From Lophium mytilinum (Eukaryota > Ascomycota > Dothideomycetes > Mytilinidiales > Mytilinidiaceae), in NCBI GenBank assembly GCA_010093605.1, contig MU004192.1, positions 571,774 to 635,773 on the forward strand: DNA of 64,000 bases, in the 5' to 3' direction. The stretch's first letter is position 1. Each line of letters begins with the position of its first letter. This document shows positions 20,418 to 30,349 of this stretch, one piece after another. The notes beneath the pieces are model-generated. The model searched no databases and had not been told where the DNA came from. It worked only from the letters and a program-made list of their open reading frames with translations. A program made the position numbers and the translations under genes.

Positions 20418-22160
20418 ATGCCGAGCAAAATCGAGATCGAGTCGCTACGGAGAATCAGAAGGGTGAATGTTCTCAAGTCTGCACATCCGACTCCGAACGA
20501 GGAAAAATCTGAGGATTCACTGGAGATCTTGGTTCGACCTGAGGAGAGCACTACATATCATGACGGCTTGAAAGCCTTGACTAGGAATGACAAAGCGCTG
20601 GACGACGAACAGAAAAAAACACTGCAAGGCAAGTTTCTTCCCAATATCAAGCGTTTCACATTTAACCAAATGGATAGAGTCTAGAGCCATGGTCCCTCCG
20701 CAGCTCTTCAGAGCCTACTCCATGAGTGGAAGTCGATCTACCAAGGGGTTCTGCGCGAACACGATCTTCCAACCCCCAACAGATCGACACCAACACCGAG
20801 ATTGTCGCGACTCCATATATGACATGAACCAAGGAGAGATTACCGTAATGCTAGGGCATCACCTAGCATGGCACGACCGCAACGATGACGATTTGACGTC
20901 TTTCACTAACTCCTTCTTGTTCGCGGTTGAGCACGCCCTGGGATCGAGGAACAAGCAGTTCGATTGTCACATCGCGGTGATCGACACAGCTAAAGCCATG
21001 ACCGTGCCTACAAGGACATCCGCTGGCGGACAGCCTATCCATATACACCCAGCACTGACAGTCTATGTGGAAGCCAAGGTCGGAGCTTACGCCTTTTGGG
21101 GTAACCGCGATGGCGGGCGTCTGCACCCTCGGAAGTTTACACACGAGTTTGTCACCGTTGGGGTCGTCAAATATACGGAAATCTATCATCACATCTCCAT
21201 GAACGATCTTATCAAGAAGGGCCTTTTCAAGATCTATCCTGAGTTCGACATCCCTGAAGGCTTCAAGACAACAGGATTATACACGAGGCTCATCGCTCTT
21301 CGCGAGGCACTCTATTGCTCTTCTAAGCTAAAGTCGAAAGTCATCCCAGCGGATGTGGAATGTGCTCAAACAACATCCGATTCCCTCGAGGGCGACCTGG
21401 GGAACACTGAATGGGCGGAAGTTTCTCTGACCGTCGGCTTTCAAGAGAATGCTACAGATCCGGTTCCAGAGCAGGACTTGGAGTTTGCCGTGGATGTTTC
21501 TAAATCCATGGCGATCCTCCAGCCAGGAGAATGTTTAGATGATGTGAAAGCGCCGCTGAACCTGGTGCTAGCCATTCTATCTCTACGATTGCGGGAACGT
21601 GGAAGCCCTCGGCTGATCAATTATATTAGAGTCAACTACGAGCGTACGTAAAAGTATACCTGATCAATGCGTTTTGCTGGACGCTCACTACCTCACCAGG
21701 TCAGGACCTCGAGAGCCTCATCTTCCCTAATATCTCTCATGTCGCAGATAATCTTCCGGAGCAGATACAATATCTCGATCTAATCAGAGACGCATGTGAT
21801 GCGCTATCAGTTGAGATGATACCCGACAACATTCTTTCCTACGGCATTGGCATTGCGGGCCACGAGAAATTTCTAGAGGAGGACGAAAGACTCAAGCGTA
21901 AGAGGTCGCATAACCTGTGGAAAAAGAAAGTCGACAAGCCGAAGAAACGGAAAAAGGAGCAGACTTCGGACGAACAGCAGCTGAAACGCCAAAAATCTGA
22001 CCTGGCTACACCGGATCGAGCCGTTCGTTCTTCAGAGCTAGAGATAGAGCAGGTAGTTCAAGACGAAGCTACAAACGAAATGGCCAAAACGCCAACTTCA
22101 GAACACGACGCTGCAGAGTTGATCGACAAGGCTTCTGAAGGTAATAATGAGAACACATGA
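20418..22160 (+). CDS. DUF7587-like fungal protein with basic nuclear-type tail
   Basis: Exons 20418-20628, 20687-21643 and 21700-22160; 542 aa. The first intron would use a rare GC donor (caag|gcaagt) and acceptor at 20685-20686; the second is ordinary GT-AG. Residues about 70-220 (PPQLFRAYSMSG, KGFCANTIF, ...SFLFAVEHALGSRNKQFDCH, IAVIDT) resemble fungal DUF7587, whose hallmark is an LFR opening, a Ser-phi-phi-phi-Ala helix and a HIAVIDT strand (from memory; biochemical role unknown). A second unrecognised region follows (about 230-420). The last ~100 residues are Lys/Arg/Glu-rich with KRKRSHNLWKKK and PKKRKK, a strong nuclear localisation candidate. If the GC intron is wrong, the protein may begin at the ATG at 20689. 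The gene neighbours the effector-like pair, divergently. Confidence 0.68.
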
Positions 22161-22998
22161 ACTAAATTGGAAAAGTCGTTCTGTCTCCGAGGCATATCTA
22201 GCTTCCAGCAAACGCAGGCGATCCTCAGATCACTCTGCTACTTCACCAAGATGCTTTGCAATTTGCTTAATATTTACATTTGCTTTAGTTTCCCATTTGC
22301 TTTATTCTCAGTCCAATAAACTCTCTAGCTGCACAGGCTGCGGAGTTACTAGAGTGGCACGGGGCTACTACACATTGGATGCCTAAAAATCGTGCGCTAT
22401 GACTCCTTTTCTGGCCCCTCGATATGTCTCTGCTGTTACAATATCCCATATCATATTATCTAGATTGAATGCGTCAAGCCGTACAACCGTTTATTGATTG
22501 CCATTGGAGACTTGGCTGTGCCTAAAGGCTGCGCCGCGTAAATATTTCACCGTGGCGCACCCTATGTACAGCCATTTTATCGTTCACGGCTGTAGCCCAG
22601 CCGAGCCCCTCAAATTACCGACCTAACGGAAGTTCACACCCTTGCCTGGATCTGTAATTCTCCGAGTTTTTGTCTCCCAGATTGGGGCGTACAAGTACTA
22701 CTTTATCGTCGAAAGCAGAACTAAATGAGTGCTCAGCCCAGTTGGTGAACCTTGTGGTTGGGTTGTGTAACGGGTACCAGCATTCGAGAAGCGTTGCAGA
22801 ATCATCCCATGTACACCCTCAGGAGGCATCAATTCAAGCCGCCAAAACGTTGTGGGATAGTAAATACGAGGTGGTGATTTTTTAAAAGCTCTTCTACTCC
22901 TCCCAGTCTTAGATCTTTTCCTCCAGCAACTAGTTCCATGTCAATTACACTCTCAGTCCCTAGCCCTTCACTTAGAGGTGTTACATTCTGATTTTAGC
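22161..22998. other. Intergenic
   Basis: This is the 3' flank of the DUF7587-like gene and promoter of the membrane-protein gene. Short frames near 22147 and 22670 have no motif. A pyrimidine-rich stretch (about 22888-22925) precedes the next gene. Confidence 0.5.
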
Positions 22999-25086
22999 AT
23001 GTTACCGCAACCGAAGTCTCCACCTAGTTACTCCACGCTCACCCCTGAGAGCGACTCCAACTCGAAACCCTCTACTCCACTCGGCCCATTAAACGCCTCA
23101 AAAGAATGCTGCCCATCTCCTAAATCAAGATTTGGGAGTCAAATCTTGGCCTGGACCTCCGCTCTATTTACCATTGCCTTCCTTATCCTCACTGCCGTCT
23201 ACGCCTCCCGCGTCACCGCAGCTTCTCATCTCCGCTTTCTTTACTCTTCCAGCTCGAATACCATATTCGTTCTCAGCGTATTATCCGGCCTTACTGGCTC
23301 GTTCCTCACAGCCACTATTGCATCTTCGTTCGAACGTGTGCAATGGATCCTTATCTCGAGGAAGAGTGGCCTATTACTGAGCAAATACCTGAGTCTTCAA
23401 GCGGGAACGGGGGTGCTAGGCTTGGTCACGCTGACGGTTGGAGGTGGGCATGCTTGGAGGAGTAAGGTGAGACTGTGGAGTGCGGTGAGGCTGTGTGGCA
23501 TGGTGGTGGTTCCCATAGTGGGAATTTTGATCATGAGTGAGTCTGTGTTTCGTATTTCGATCATAGACGAGGTTTCTCAAACCCCTAGCTCGTCTAGAAA
23601 CAACTCATTGGTGTCTCGACTCTGCGAATCAGTCGAAATCACTATCAGAGCTGACAGTTTATTAGGCAATGTGAACACTCGAATGGTATTCGATGTCCTC
23701 GAGGAAGCCCGCGCCTCTCGCGGCTGGGGCATGAGTCTTTACAATGCTTCTCTGGCTAAAAATGTCTCAGCCATCGCCGACCAGCTTGTCCAAGCAGATT
23801 TAGCAATGTTTCTCTCTGAAAGAAGCCGTTCAGTTGACATTACGCCTATGAAACTACGGTCGATTCCTTGCTCTCACTTTCCTGGAACACCAAATACGCA
23901 AAACTGCAGACGCTCCTACTTCGTTCCCGGTGGCGTGGAATTAGCTGCTGCACCAACAGATAACGGGTCGAACCATAACAAGACCGATGTGATTCTGGCA
24001 AAGAGCCAACGGGGCTACATTTTCGATTTCGTAGAGGGACCTACGATCAACGAAGAGTGGCATTTCGACACAGACACCGACTGTGAAGTGTATGGCTTCC
24101 CGTTCGGGGCGTTCTATCTGTGCCTCAAGAATCCGGCCAACAACACTCTTAATGCCAGTAAGTTCCTTGATATGCAGATGTCAGTCTTCCGAGCTGAACA
24201 TAACCCCGCAGGAATCGTCCACTGCCCCAACGACATCTCCACCCTCTCCTCCTGCCACACCAACAAAACCTGGCACGCCCGCCCCGGCTGGACCACCTCC
24301 CTAACCACCACCTTCCGCGCCGCCGACGTCGCCTACAGCAAAACCAACGGCACCATCCTCTCGCACACCTTCACCTCCCCCGCCCTCGCCGCCCCCGTCT
24401 CCGCCCCCGAAATGCTCGCCGGCTACCGCTCCGCCTTCTCCTCCTTCCCGGACCTCGCCGCCCTCCTAAACCTCTTCGCCGACTCCGCCGCCACAAACCT
24501 CTTCTCACTGTACGTCTACCCCGCCATGATCTGGGCGAACCTCAAGAGCGTCGAAGCCCTGGGCCCGCAGAACCCGGCCGTCGTCACCCGTGCGCAGGAC
24601 ACGCTGCAGTGCTTGCTGGCGATTATGCTGTTCTACTGCCAGCCGGCGCTGTTTGCGCGGGCGCTGGCGCAGTATGCGGAGAACGCGACGCTGGGGGAGG
24701 CGTTCCCGGCGCTGAGGGTGTTTGCGCAGGAGCTGGTGAGGGAGAGTCCGCCAGATACGGAGGTTGTTGTGGCGGTGACGCGGTATCAGTTGCAGGTTGG
24801 GCGCGCGACGTTGGTGGCGTATGTGGTGATTTGTGGGACGGCGTTGGGGGTGTGCTTGGTTGCGCTTGGGTGGGCGGGATGGGTCGAGGGGATGGGGAAG
24901 GTGAGGGTGCCGGAGACGAGCCATTTCCCGGCGTGGGATGAGAGGGTTAGGTGCAGGGTGGAGTCTGTACCGGATGGAAGTGGTGGAGGAGATGGAGAAG
25001 GTAGAAGTATTGGAAAAGGGTTAATTAGGACTGCGGAAGGGCTGAGAATAGTGCTTGAGAAGGAAAGAGGTGGACAGGAGAAATAG
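22999..25086 (+). CDS. Uncharacterised fungal multi-pass membrane protein with large extracellular domain
   Basis: Single exon, 695 aa, starting at the ATG at 22999 (MLPQPKSPPSYSTL); codons before it begin with GTG and are not needed. A Pro/Ser-rich cytosolic N-terminus is followed by hydrophobic segments at about residues 50-70, 85-110, 130-150 and 160-180. A long non-membrane domain (about 190-500) carries many N-x-S/T sites and scattered Cys. Hydrophobic segments reappear near 500-540 (SLYVYPAMIW; CLLAIMLFYC), and a strong last helix lies near 605-630 (VAYVVICGTALGVCLVALGWAGW) before a cytosolic Gly/charged tail. This topology is common in filamentous-fungal plasma-membrane proteins of unknown function; I cannot name a family. 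Codon third positions flip sharply from C to G at about 24,580. Confidence 0.8.
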   Translation: MLPQPKSPPSYSTLTPESDSNSKPSTPLGPLNASKECCPSPKSRFGSQILAWTSALFTIAFLILTAVYASRVTAASHLRFLYSSSSNTIFVLSVLSGLTGSFLTATIASSFERVQWILISRKSGLLLSKYLSLQAGTGVLGLVTLTVGGGHAWRSKVRLWSAVRLCGMVVVPIVGILIMSESVFRISIIDEVSQTPSSSRNNSLVSRLCESVEITIRADSLLGNVNTRMVFDVLEEARASRGWGMSLYNASLAKNVSAIADQLVQADLAMFLSERSRSVDITPMKLRSIPCSHFPGTPNTQNCRRSYFVPGGVELAAAPTDNGSNHNKTDVILAKSQRGYIFDFVEGPTINEEWHFDTDTDCEVYGFPFGAFYLCLKNPANNTLNASKFLDMQMSVFRAEHNPAGIVHCPNDISTLSSCHTNKTWHARPGWTTSLTTTFRAADVAYSKTNGTILSHTFTSPALAAPVSAPEMLAGYRSAFSSFPDLAALLNLFADSAATNLFSLYVYPAMIWANLKSVEALGPQNPAVVTRAQDTLQCLLAIMLFYCQPALFARALAQYAENATLGEAFPALRVFAQELVRESPPDTEVVVAVTRYQLQVGRATLVAYVVICGTALGVCLVALGWAGWVEGMGKVRVPETSHFPAWDERVRCRVESVPDGSGGGDGEGRSIGKGLIRTAEGLRIVLEKERGGQEK

Positions 25087-25470
25087 GGAAAGAGACCGGC
25101 ATAGTTTACTTGAGGATGCTTTGAGACTAAACGTGTACGAATATCTTAAGCAGTCAATTGAAGCTTCGTTATAGGAGTCGGACATCTTTGCTTGATATTA
25201 AGATTTACTTCGTATCTTTAAGCCGAATTAGGATAACTTCAATGACTCCTATGATGTATCCTTTTTAAGCCCTTTGAAAAAACGTACAAATAAACATGTC
25301 GCTTGAGCAGTCGGTCTGGCATACTCGAACTTACTTTTGATACACAAGGTACTTGATATCCAGTCCAGGTTAGCCCTGCATGAAGTGATCGTCGTCTCCG
25401 GCGTCATCTTCAACAGCTCCACCTCTGAACCAGCTCCAGTTATCCAATACTAATTCGAAACATCACAACA
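25087..25470. other. Short intergenic, promoter of SDR gene
   Basis: AT-rich in its first half, with no frame or RNA motif noticed. The SDR start codon follows directly after caacaatg. Confidence 0.5.
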
Positions 25471-26271
25471 ATGTCTTTCCACTACAACAAGATTCTCGTT
25501 ATCGGCGCAACATCCGGCATCGGCGAAGCCTACGCCGAAAAGCTCATCCAAGACGGCAAACAAGTAATCGTAGTCGGCCGGCGAAAGGACCGACTGGACC
25601 CCTTCGTCTCCAAGCACGGCAAGGAGCACGTCGAAGCCATCCAATTCGACATCAAACTGCTCAACCAGATCCCAAAGTTCGCTCTGGACGTCACGAGCAC
25701 GCACCCGGACTTGGACTGTGTGCTGCTAAACGCAGGCATACAGCGCGCATTTGACTTCTCGAAACCCGAGACAGTAGATCTTTCAATCTTGGATGAAGAA
25801 ACGCTCACGAATTACACGGCGTTCATCCATTTGACGCTGGCATTTATCCCGCATCTGCAGAAGCAGCCGGGGAATACGAGTTTGATCTATACGTCGTCTG
25901 GGCTTGCGCTTGTTCCGGTTGCGCGGTTCTTGAATTACTCGGCGTCGAAGGCGGCGCTGCACCACTTCTTGCTCTGTCTCCGTGAGCAGCTTGCTGATGG
26001 ACCGGGAAGGGTTAAGGTTATTGAGATCTTCCCTCCGGCGGTTCAGACGGAGCTGCACGATAAGAATCACCAGCCCGATATCAAGGGCGGACGGGCGATA
26101 GGGATGCCGTTAGATGAGTTTGTGGAGGAGTCTTGGGCGAAGCTGGTGCGTGGTGACGATCAGATTGCGGTTGGAATGGCAGAGGCTGCTTTCAATGGGT
26201 TTGAAGACTTGAGGCAGGGTACCTTCTTCAAGATCCACGATATGATCAAGGGGATTCAGCGTCCGACCTAG
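25471..26271 (+). CDS. Short-chain dehydrogenase/reductase
   Basis: Single exon, 266 aa. Classical SDR features: the nucleotide-binding motif GATSGIG (residues about 12-18), VGRRKDRL pointing to NADP(H) preference, LLNAG (the NAG motif), and catalytic Ser in YTSSGLALVP with YSASK (Tyr/Lys). After the active site, IEIFPPAVQTEL is the usual PG-motif region. It resembles DltE-like SDRs in which the N-terminus is MSFHYNKILVIGATSGIGEA. The substrate is not predictable and no targeting signal is seen. Neighbours give no pathway hint. Confidence 0.93.
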   Translation: MSFHYNKILVIGATSGIGEAYAEKLIQDGKQVIVVGRRKDRLDPFVSKHGKEHVEAIQFDIKLLNQIPKFALDVTSTHPDLDCVLLNAGIQRAFDFSKPETVDLSILDEETLTNYTAFIHLTLAFIPHLQKQPGNTSLIYTSSGLALVPVARFLNYSASKAALHHFLLCLREQLADGPGRVKVIEIFPPAVQTELHDKNHQPDIKGGRAIGMPLDEFVEESWAKLVRGDDQIAVGMAEAAFNGFEDLRQGTFFKIHDMIKGIQRPT

Positions 26272-26972
26272 ATGTTTGATGGTGTTGAAAGAGGAGTCGG
26301 TTCACCCAACTGGCGAGGAAGTTCCTTAAAGCTTGCATTTGCAAGGACGTGCCTTTTCTTCCTCTCCTAACATCTCATGATGTTCTAATGATTACTAAAT
26401 CTCGTGGGACTAAGGATATCAGAGGACTGATATCGAGACGGATACTGGTGATCCTCCGAATGTACTCCGTAGATGAATGTAGTGTCCAATAATATGAACC
26501 TCTCAACCTTGTAATCCAATCAAGAGAGACGGAGTCGTAGTCTAGGCTGATCTTGCATGGAAAACCCTGTACAAGATGCGGCTGAGTATCTGTTTTTCGT
26601 GGGTGGTTGTAAAGTACGTGGACGTCGCCGTCTGGGTAATGCAGCAGTTCATCTAGCAATGGATCCGATTCTCTCTCATATTTCCGATAATGTGTCGAGG
26701 GGCCCTTTACAGCAGCAAGCAATTGTCCACAGTCGCCGAGTATTTCTTTGTTGATAGATGGCTATCTGTCTCAAAGTGGAGAAACATTTTGCACAACCTC
26801 GATGCAGGGGCGCAGCCAGCAGCGCATCCCAATCTCTCCACCTCCGAAACCGCGTTGACGACGCGCCACCTCTACACTGCCGCAGCCGCACCACCTCCAA
26901 CCACCTTACACTCGCTCTTAGACTCTGTTGCCACCCTACATTGTCCCTCGAATTAACTCCGAAGCTATCAAC
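26272..26972. other. Intergenic, promoter of SH3 gene
   Basis: A minus-strand frame of 115 codons (26375-26722) is present but has no domain and overlaps the promoter. CT/CA-rich sequence at 26830-26965 is typical of a fungal leader. Confidence 0.5.
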
Positions 26973-27760
26973 ATGGCCAACGCATTCAACTCCGCCATAG
27001 CCAAGAGGTCGTTGCGTACTATCCAGACTGTATGAGAACTATCTTTAGCACCCTCTCGGAAAATATCGAGAAGATCCTAACCTTTCTACAGGAGCTAGAG
27101 TTCCTTGTCGACTCTGATGTAATCACCAAAGATCAGTTCACGACTATCGTGAACCAGCTTCCCCTCGAAAACACCCGCGCTCAAAATTCTGCCACCCCAG
27201 TCAACTCTATGGCCGCCCTCGCCATCCAGCAGCCGCCACAGCAACAGCAGACTCAACAACAACCGCAACACCAAGACGAGAAGAAGCAGAAGATTGGATA
27301 CTACGCCGACAACAACCCAGCGCCGCCCGCGTACCCCGCCGCCCCGCTAGCTCCAGCAGTTCTCACGACCGCTACTGCCCTCTACCAATACAACGCCCAA
27401 GATGCGGGCGACCTGGCTCTCATGCCCAACGACAGCATCGCCGTCACCGAATACATGAACGCTGAATGGTGGAAAGGAAAGAATGAGAGGACCGGCCATG
27501 AGGGCATCTTCCCCAGCAGCTATGTCAAGGCTGTTGAGTCGAAGGGGGCTGCCTACAATGCAGTGCAACCATACCAGCAGCCCCAGCCCTCCAGCTACGG
27601 TAATATGCCCGTGGATGTGAGCCAAGGCGCCGGCGGCCAGCCCGCTCCATCCGGAAAGGGCGCAGAGATGGGAAAGAAGTTTGGAAAAAAGCTAGGCAAT
27701 GCCGCTGTTTTCGGCGCTGGCGCGACTATTGGTTCGAACATCGTCAATGGCATTTTCTAG
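26973..27760 (+). CDS. SH3-domain protein of the Lsb1/Pin3 type
   Basis: Exons 26973-27029 and 27092-27760 (62-bp intron with cctaac branch), 241 aa. The N-terminus (MANAFNSAIAKRSLRTIQTE, then LEFLVDSDVITKDQF) is the typical helical opening of yeast Lsb1/Lsb2(Pin3) homologues, which bind Las17/WASP and affect actin patches and prion formation (family knowledge). A Gln-rich linker (QQPPQQQQTQQQPQHQ) is followed by an SH3 domain at about residues 110-167 with ALYQYNAQDAGDL, WWKGKNERTGHEGIFPSSYV. The tail is Gln/Gly-rich and ends in GKKFGKKLGNAAVFGAGATI, a Gly-rich amphipathic C-terminus conserved in fungal members. It is cytosolic and probably works at cortical actin sites. Confidence 0.9.
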
Positions 27761-28282
27761 GTTTCCTCATGGAGCTGATGACTTTCCAGTTCATAGCTAT
27801 CACTACATGGTTAGGGCGGCGTTCTTGGGTCGGATTTCTTTGGCTTTCATTCTCTTGCGTCCTTTCTCATAATCAAATACCGAAATGGCATCAACATCTG
27901 TGGCAGCTTTATGCCAAACAACAGTCTATTTCTCCATTCCGTCATCCAATATCACAGACCTCGTTATTCGTGATACAAGGTGGGTCAGAAGACCATTAGC
28001 ACAGTCCATGTCCGAGCGTCATCATCTTTCTCATACGTGGCAGAGTGCATGGACATGTATCGTCGCAGCGTGTCGAACGTCTTCTGGCTCTCGTGAAGCG
28101 GTCAACGTCTTTAGCGCCGAGGATAGCCGTTGACTTGCTGGACTTGTGAAGCGGTGCATCTGGGCGATAATTAATAGTCGCAAGTAATGAAACGCTCCTA
28201 CAATGTATGCACCTACTTCAAACGTCCAAACTGTCAACAAGATTCTCACATCTAAGTAAGGTCTACTTCTGCAGCCCCAACA
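27761..28282. other. Intergenic
   Basis: This is the SH3 gene 3' flank and MFS promoter. Small frames on both strands have no motifs, and nothing else is seen. Confidence 0.5.
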
Positions 28283-29953
28283 ATGCCTAGTACCATCGAT
28301 GTCGACATTCCAACGTCGACGCTGGATTTCCAGCCCGCGAATGCTCCACAGATCGAGAGGATCAACGTATGGCTGGAAAACAGTCCAAGCCTGACTGGTT
28401 CAACTTTCGGTCCTGAATCACCGCGTTCAATCAACCGCATCAACCAGCGTCAGAACAGATCGTGGCAGGGCTATCAGGAAGATCGAATACAGCAAGTTCA
28501 AGATGTCAGAAGTCCTGGCTTGACCTCGGTGCAGTCGCCTATCAGCAAGACAAGCGACTCTAAAGGATGGACTGACATCGAAACTGGCATAGCTGGAACT
28601 AGGAACACTACATCAGGGCCGCCCGCTCCTCACACCGAGCGCCGGGTAAGCATGCCAGAGCTCTTATCCATTCAAGTGGCTAGCTAGCTGACGAGATTTC
28701 TCAGAGCTGGAAACACATCCTCGCCGGCATGGCAGTACTCTTCAACTGCTGGGGCGTCAATCTTGCGTACGGTGTCTTCCAAGAATACTACGTGAACTGG
28801 ATGCTCTGGGGCATGTCTCAAGGACAAGTGGCCTGGGTCGGCTCCACTCAGCTCGGTTTCATTTTCCTACTTGCCATGCCCGTCGGCAAAGCTTTCGATC
28901 TCGGATATTTTAGAACTTGCTTCTTTAGCGGTGCAATCCTCCTAGTAGGCGGGCAGCTATCCCTTTCCGCCTGCACGAATTGGCGGGGGATCTTCCTCAC
29001 ACAAGGCGTGGTGATGGGGGCCGGATCAGGCTTGATGTTCGTGTCAGGCATACTCTACATCAGTAGCTTCTACGGTGACAAGCTAGACATAGTGATGTCG
29101 ATGATTTCCCTCGGAGCACCCCTCGGCGGCATCGTATACACGGTCATCGCGCAACAGCTACTTCGGTACAGCACCTTCAAGACCACATGCTGGGTCTTCG
29201 GTGGCATAATGACCGGGACCATGATACCAGCGTTCTTCGCCTTCCTAGAGAAGCCGAATCAGAAGGGAAAGCCGAAGCAGATCGTCGACTTGGGCATCTT
29301 CGGCGAGCCGGCTTATATGCTCATGTGCTTGGGCATGGCTTTCAGTTTCTGGGGATTGTACATAGGTTTCTATTTCGTAAGTCCCTCATCCCCACCCTTT
29401 ACCCCTCGCGTTATCTCCTCGTCTAACACTCCCAAAGATCATCATCTACGCCATCGACGTCCTAAGCATGTACCCCCTCGAAGCCGCGAACTTCCTCACC
29501 GCCATGCTCGGCGTCGGCATCGTCGGCCGCCTCTTCGCCATGGTCATCTCCCGCGACCTCCTCGGGCCCCTGACCACCCTCATCTTCTTCACGGCTATGA
29601 GCGCGGCCGTCGCGAACCTCTGGATGAACGTCGGCAAGAAGTGGGAGCTCTACTTCGTCGGCTGTCTCTACGGACTGGTTTCTGCCGGCGTGCAAGGCCT
29701 CTTCATCCAGACGATATCGGCGTTTATCGAGAAGACGAGCCCCACGCGCGGGTTTAGAATAGGGGTGGTGCTGACGGCGATTGGGATAGGGGCGCTGACG
29801 GGCGCGCCGTTGGGCGGGTGGTTGGCGGGGATTCAGGGGCCGTTTCCGTTTTGCTGGACGCAGGTGTTTGCGGTGGTGGTTATGTATGCGGGGCTTTTCT
29901 GTTTTTTGGGGGCGAGGTATTTGAAGGTTGGGTGGTCGATGGAGCAGATTTAA
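28283..29953 (+). CDS. MFS transporter, monocarboxylate-transporter-like
   Basis: Exons 28283-28645, 28705-29376 and 29438-29953; phase-0 introns of 59 and 61 bp, 516 aa. A hydrophilic, Ser/Pro-rich cytosolic N-terminus of about 120 residues is followed by roughly 12 hydrophobic segments. The first helix (FNCWGVNLAYGVFQEYY) and the loops QVAWVGSTQLGFIF and LGAPLGGIVYTVIAQQLL match fungal MCT-like carriers (Mch family). The C-terminal half contains GRLFAMVISRDLLGP and GIGALTGAPLGGWLAG. The cargo is not predictable; yeast Mch proteins are not proven monocarboxylate carriers, except Mch5 for riboflavin. Plasma-membrane location is inferred. Confidence 0.9.
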
Positions 29954-30349
29954 GAGGGTGGTTGCTTTGGTTTGGGGAGACAAGCTGCGACAGATCTGGG
30001 GTTGTCTTTTTGCATATGCATATAAATCTATCGGGAGCTTTGGGGAGGTGGCTCTAAGATACTCACACAATTTAGGATTCCGCAAAAGCTCAATGTTATG
30101 AGTAGCTTTGACATATAGGTATCATCTACCTAGCTAAAGCCCAGGGCCTTAAACGATGGCAAACAAGCGTACGCGAGCGCAGAGAATGCATTGAAGCAAC
30201 CTAACAGTACCAAACAAGCGTATACAAGCAGCTTGGAAAGTGTGCGCCTATAGACTGTCCCCTTCTCTCACCCATATCTGAGCACTTCCTTAAGATACCC
30301 CAGGGTTCTAATCGCCAGCAAGAAGTCCTATGTACGAGGTCCTTCCTGA
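29954..30349. other. Convergent spacer
   Basis: This lies between the MFS gene (plus) and the NLR-like gene (minus). It is AT-rich with a repeated acaagcgtacgcgag / acaagcgtatacaag motif near 30163-30230. No gene is visible. Confidence 0.5.

Noticed and set aside
24505-24924. 139-codon His/Arg/Pro-rich minus-strand ORF
   Set aside because: Antisense of the membrane-protein gene, kept open by its extreme third-position bias.
26375-26722. 115-codon minus-strand ORF between SDR and SH3 genes
   Set aside because: Unrecognised and overlapping the SH3 promoter; no supporting structure.
29462-30085. 207-codon minus-strand ORF across the MFS gene end
   Set aside because: Antisense shadow; low-complexity Arg/Pro then Glu/Asp composition mirrors the C-to-G codon switch of the MFS gene.
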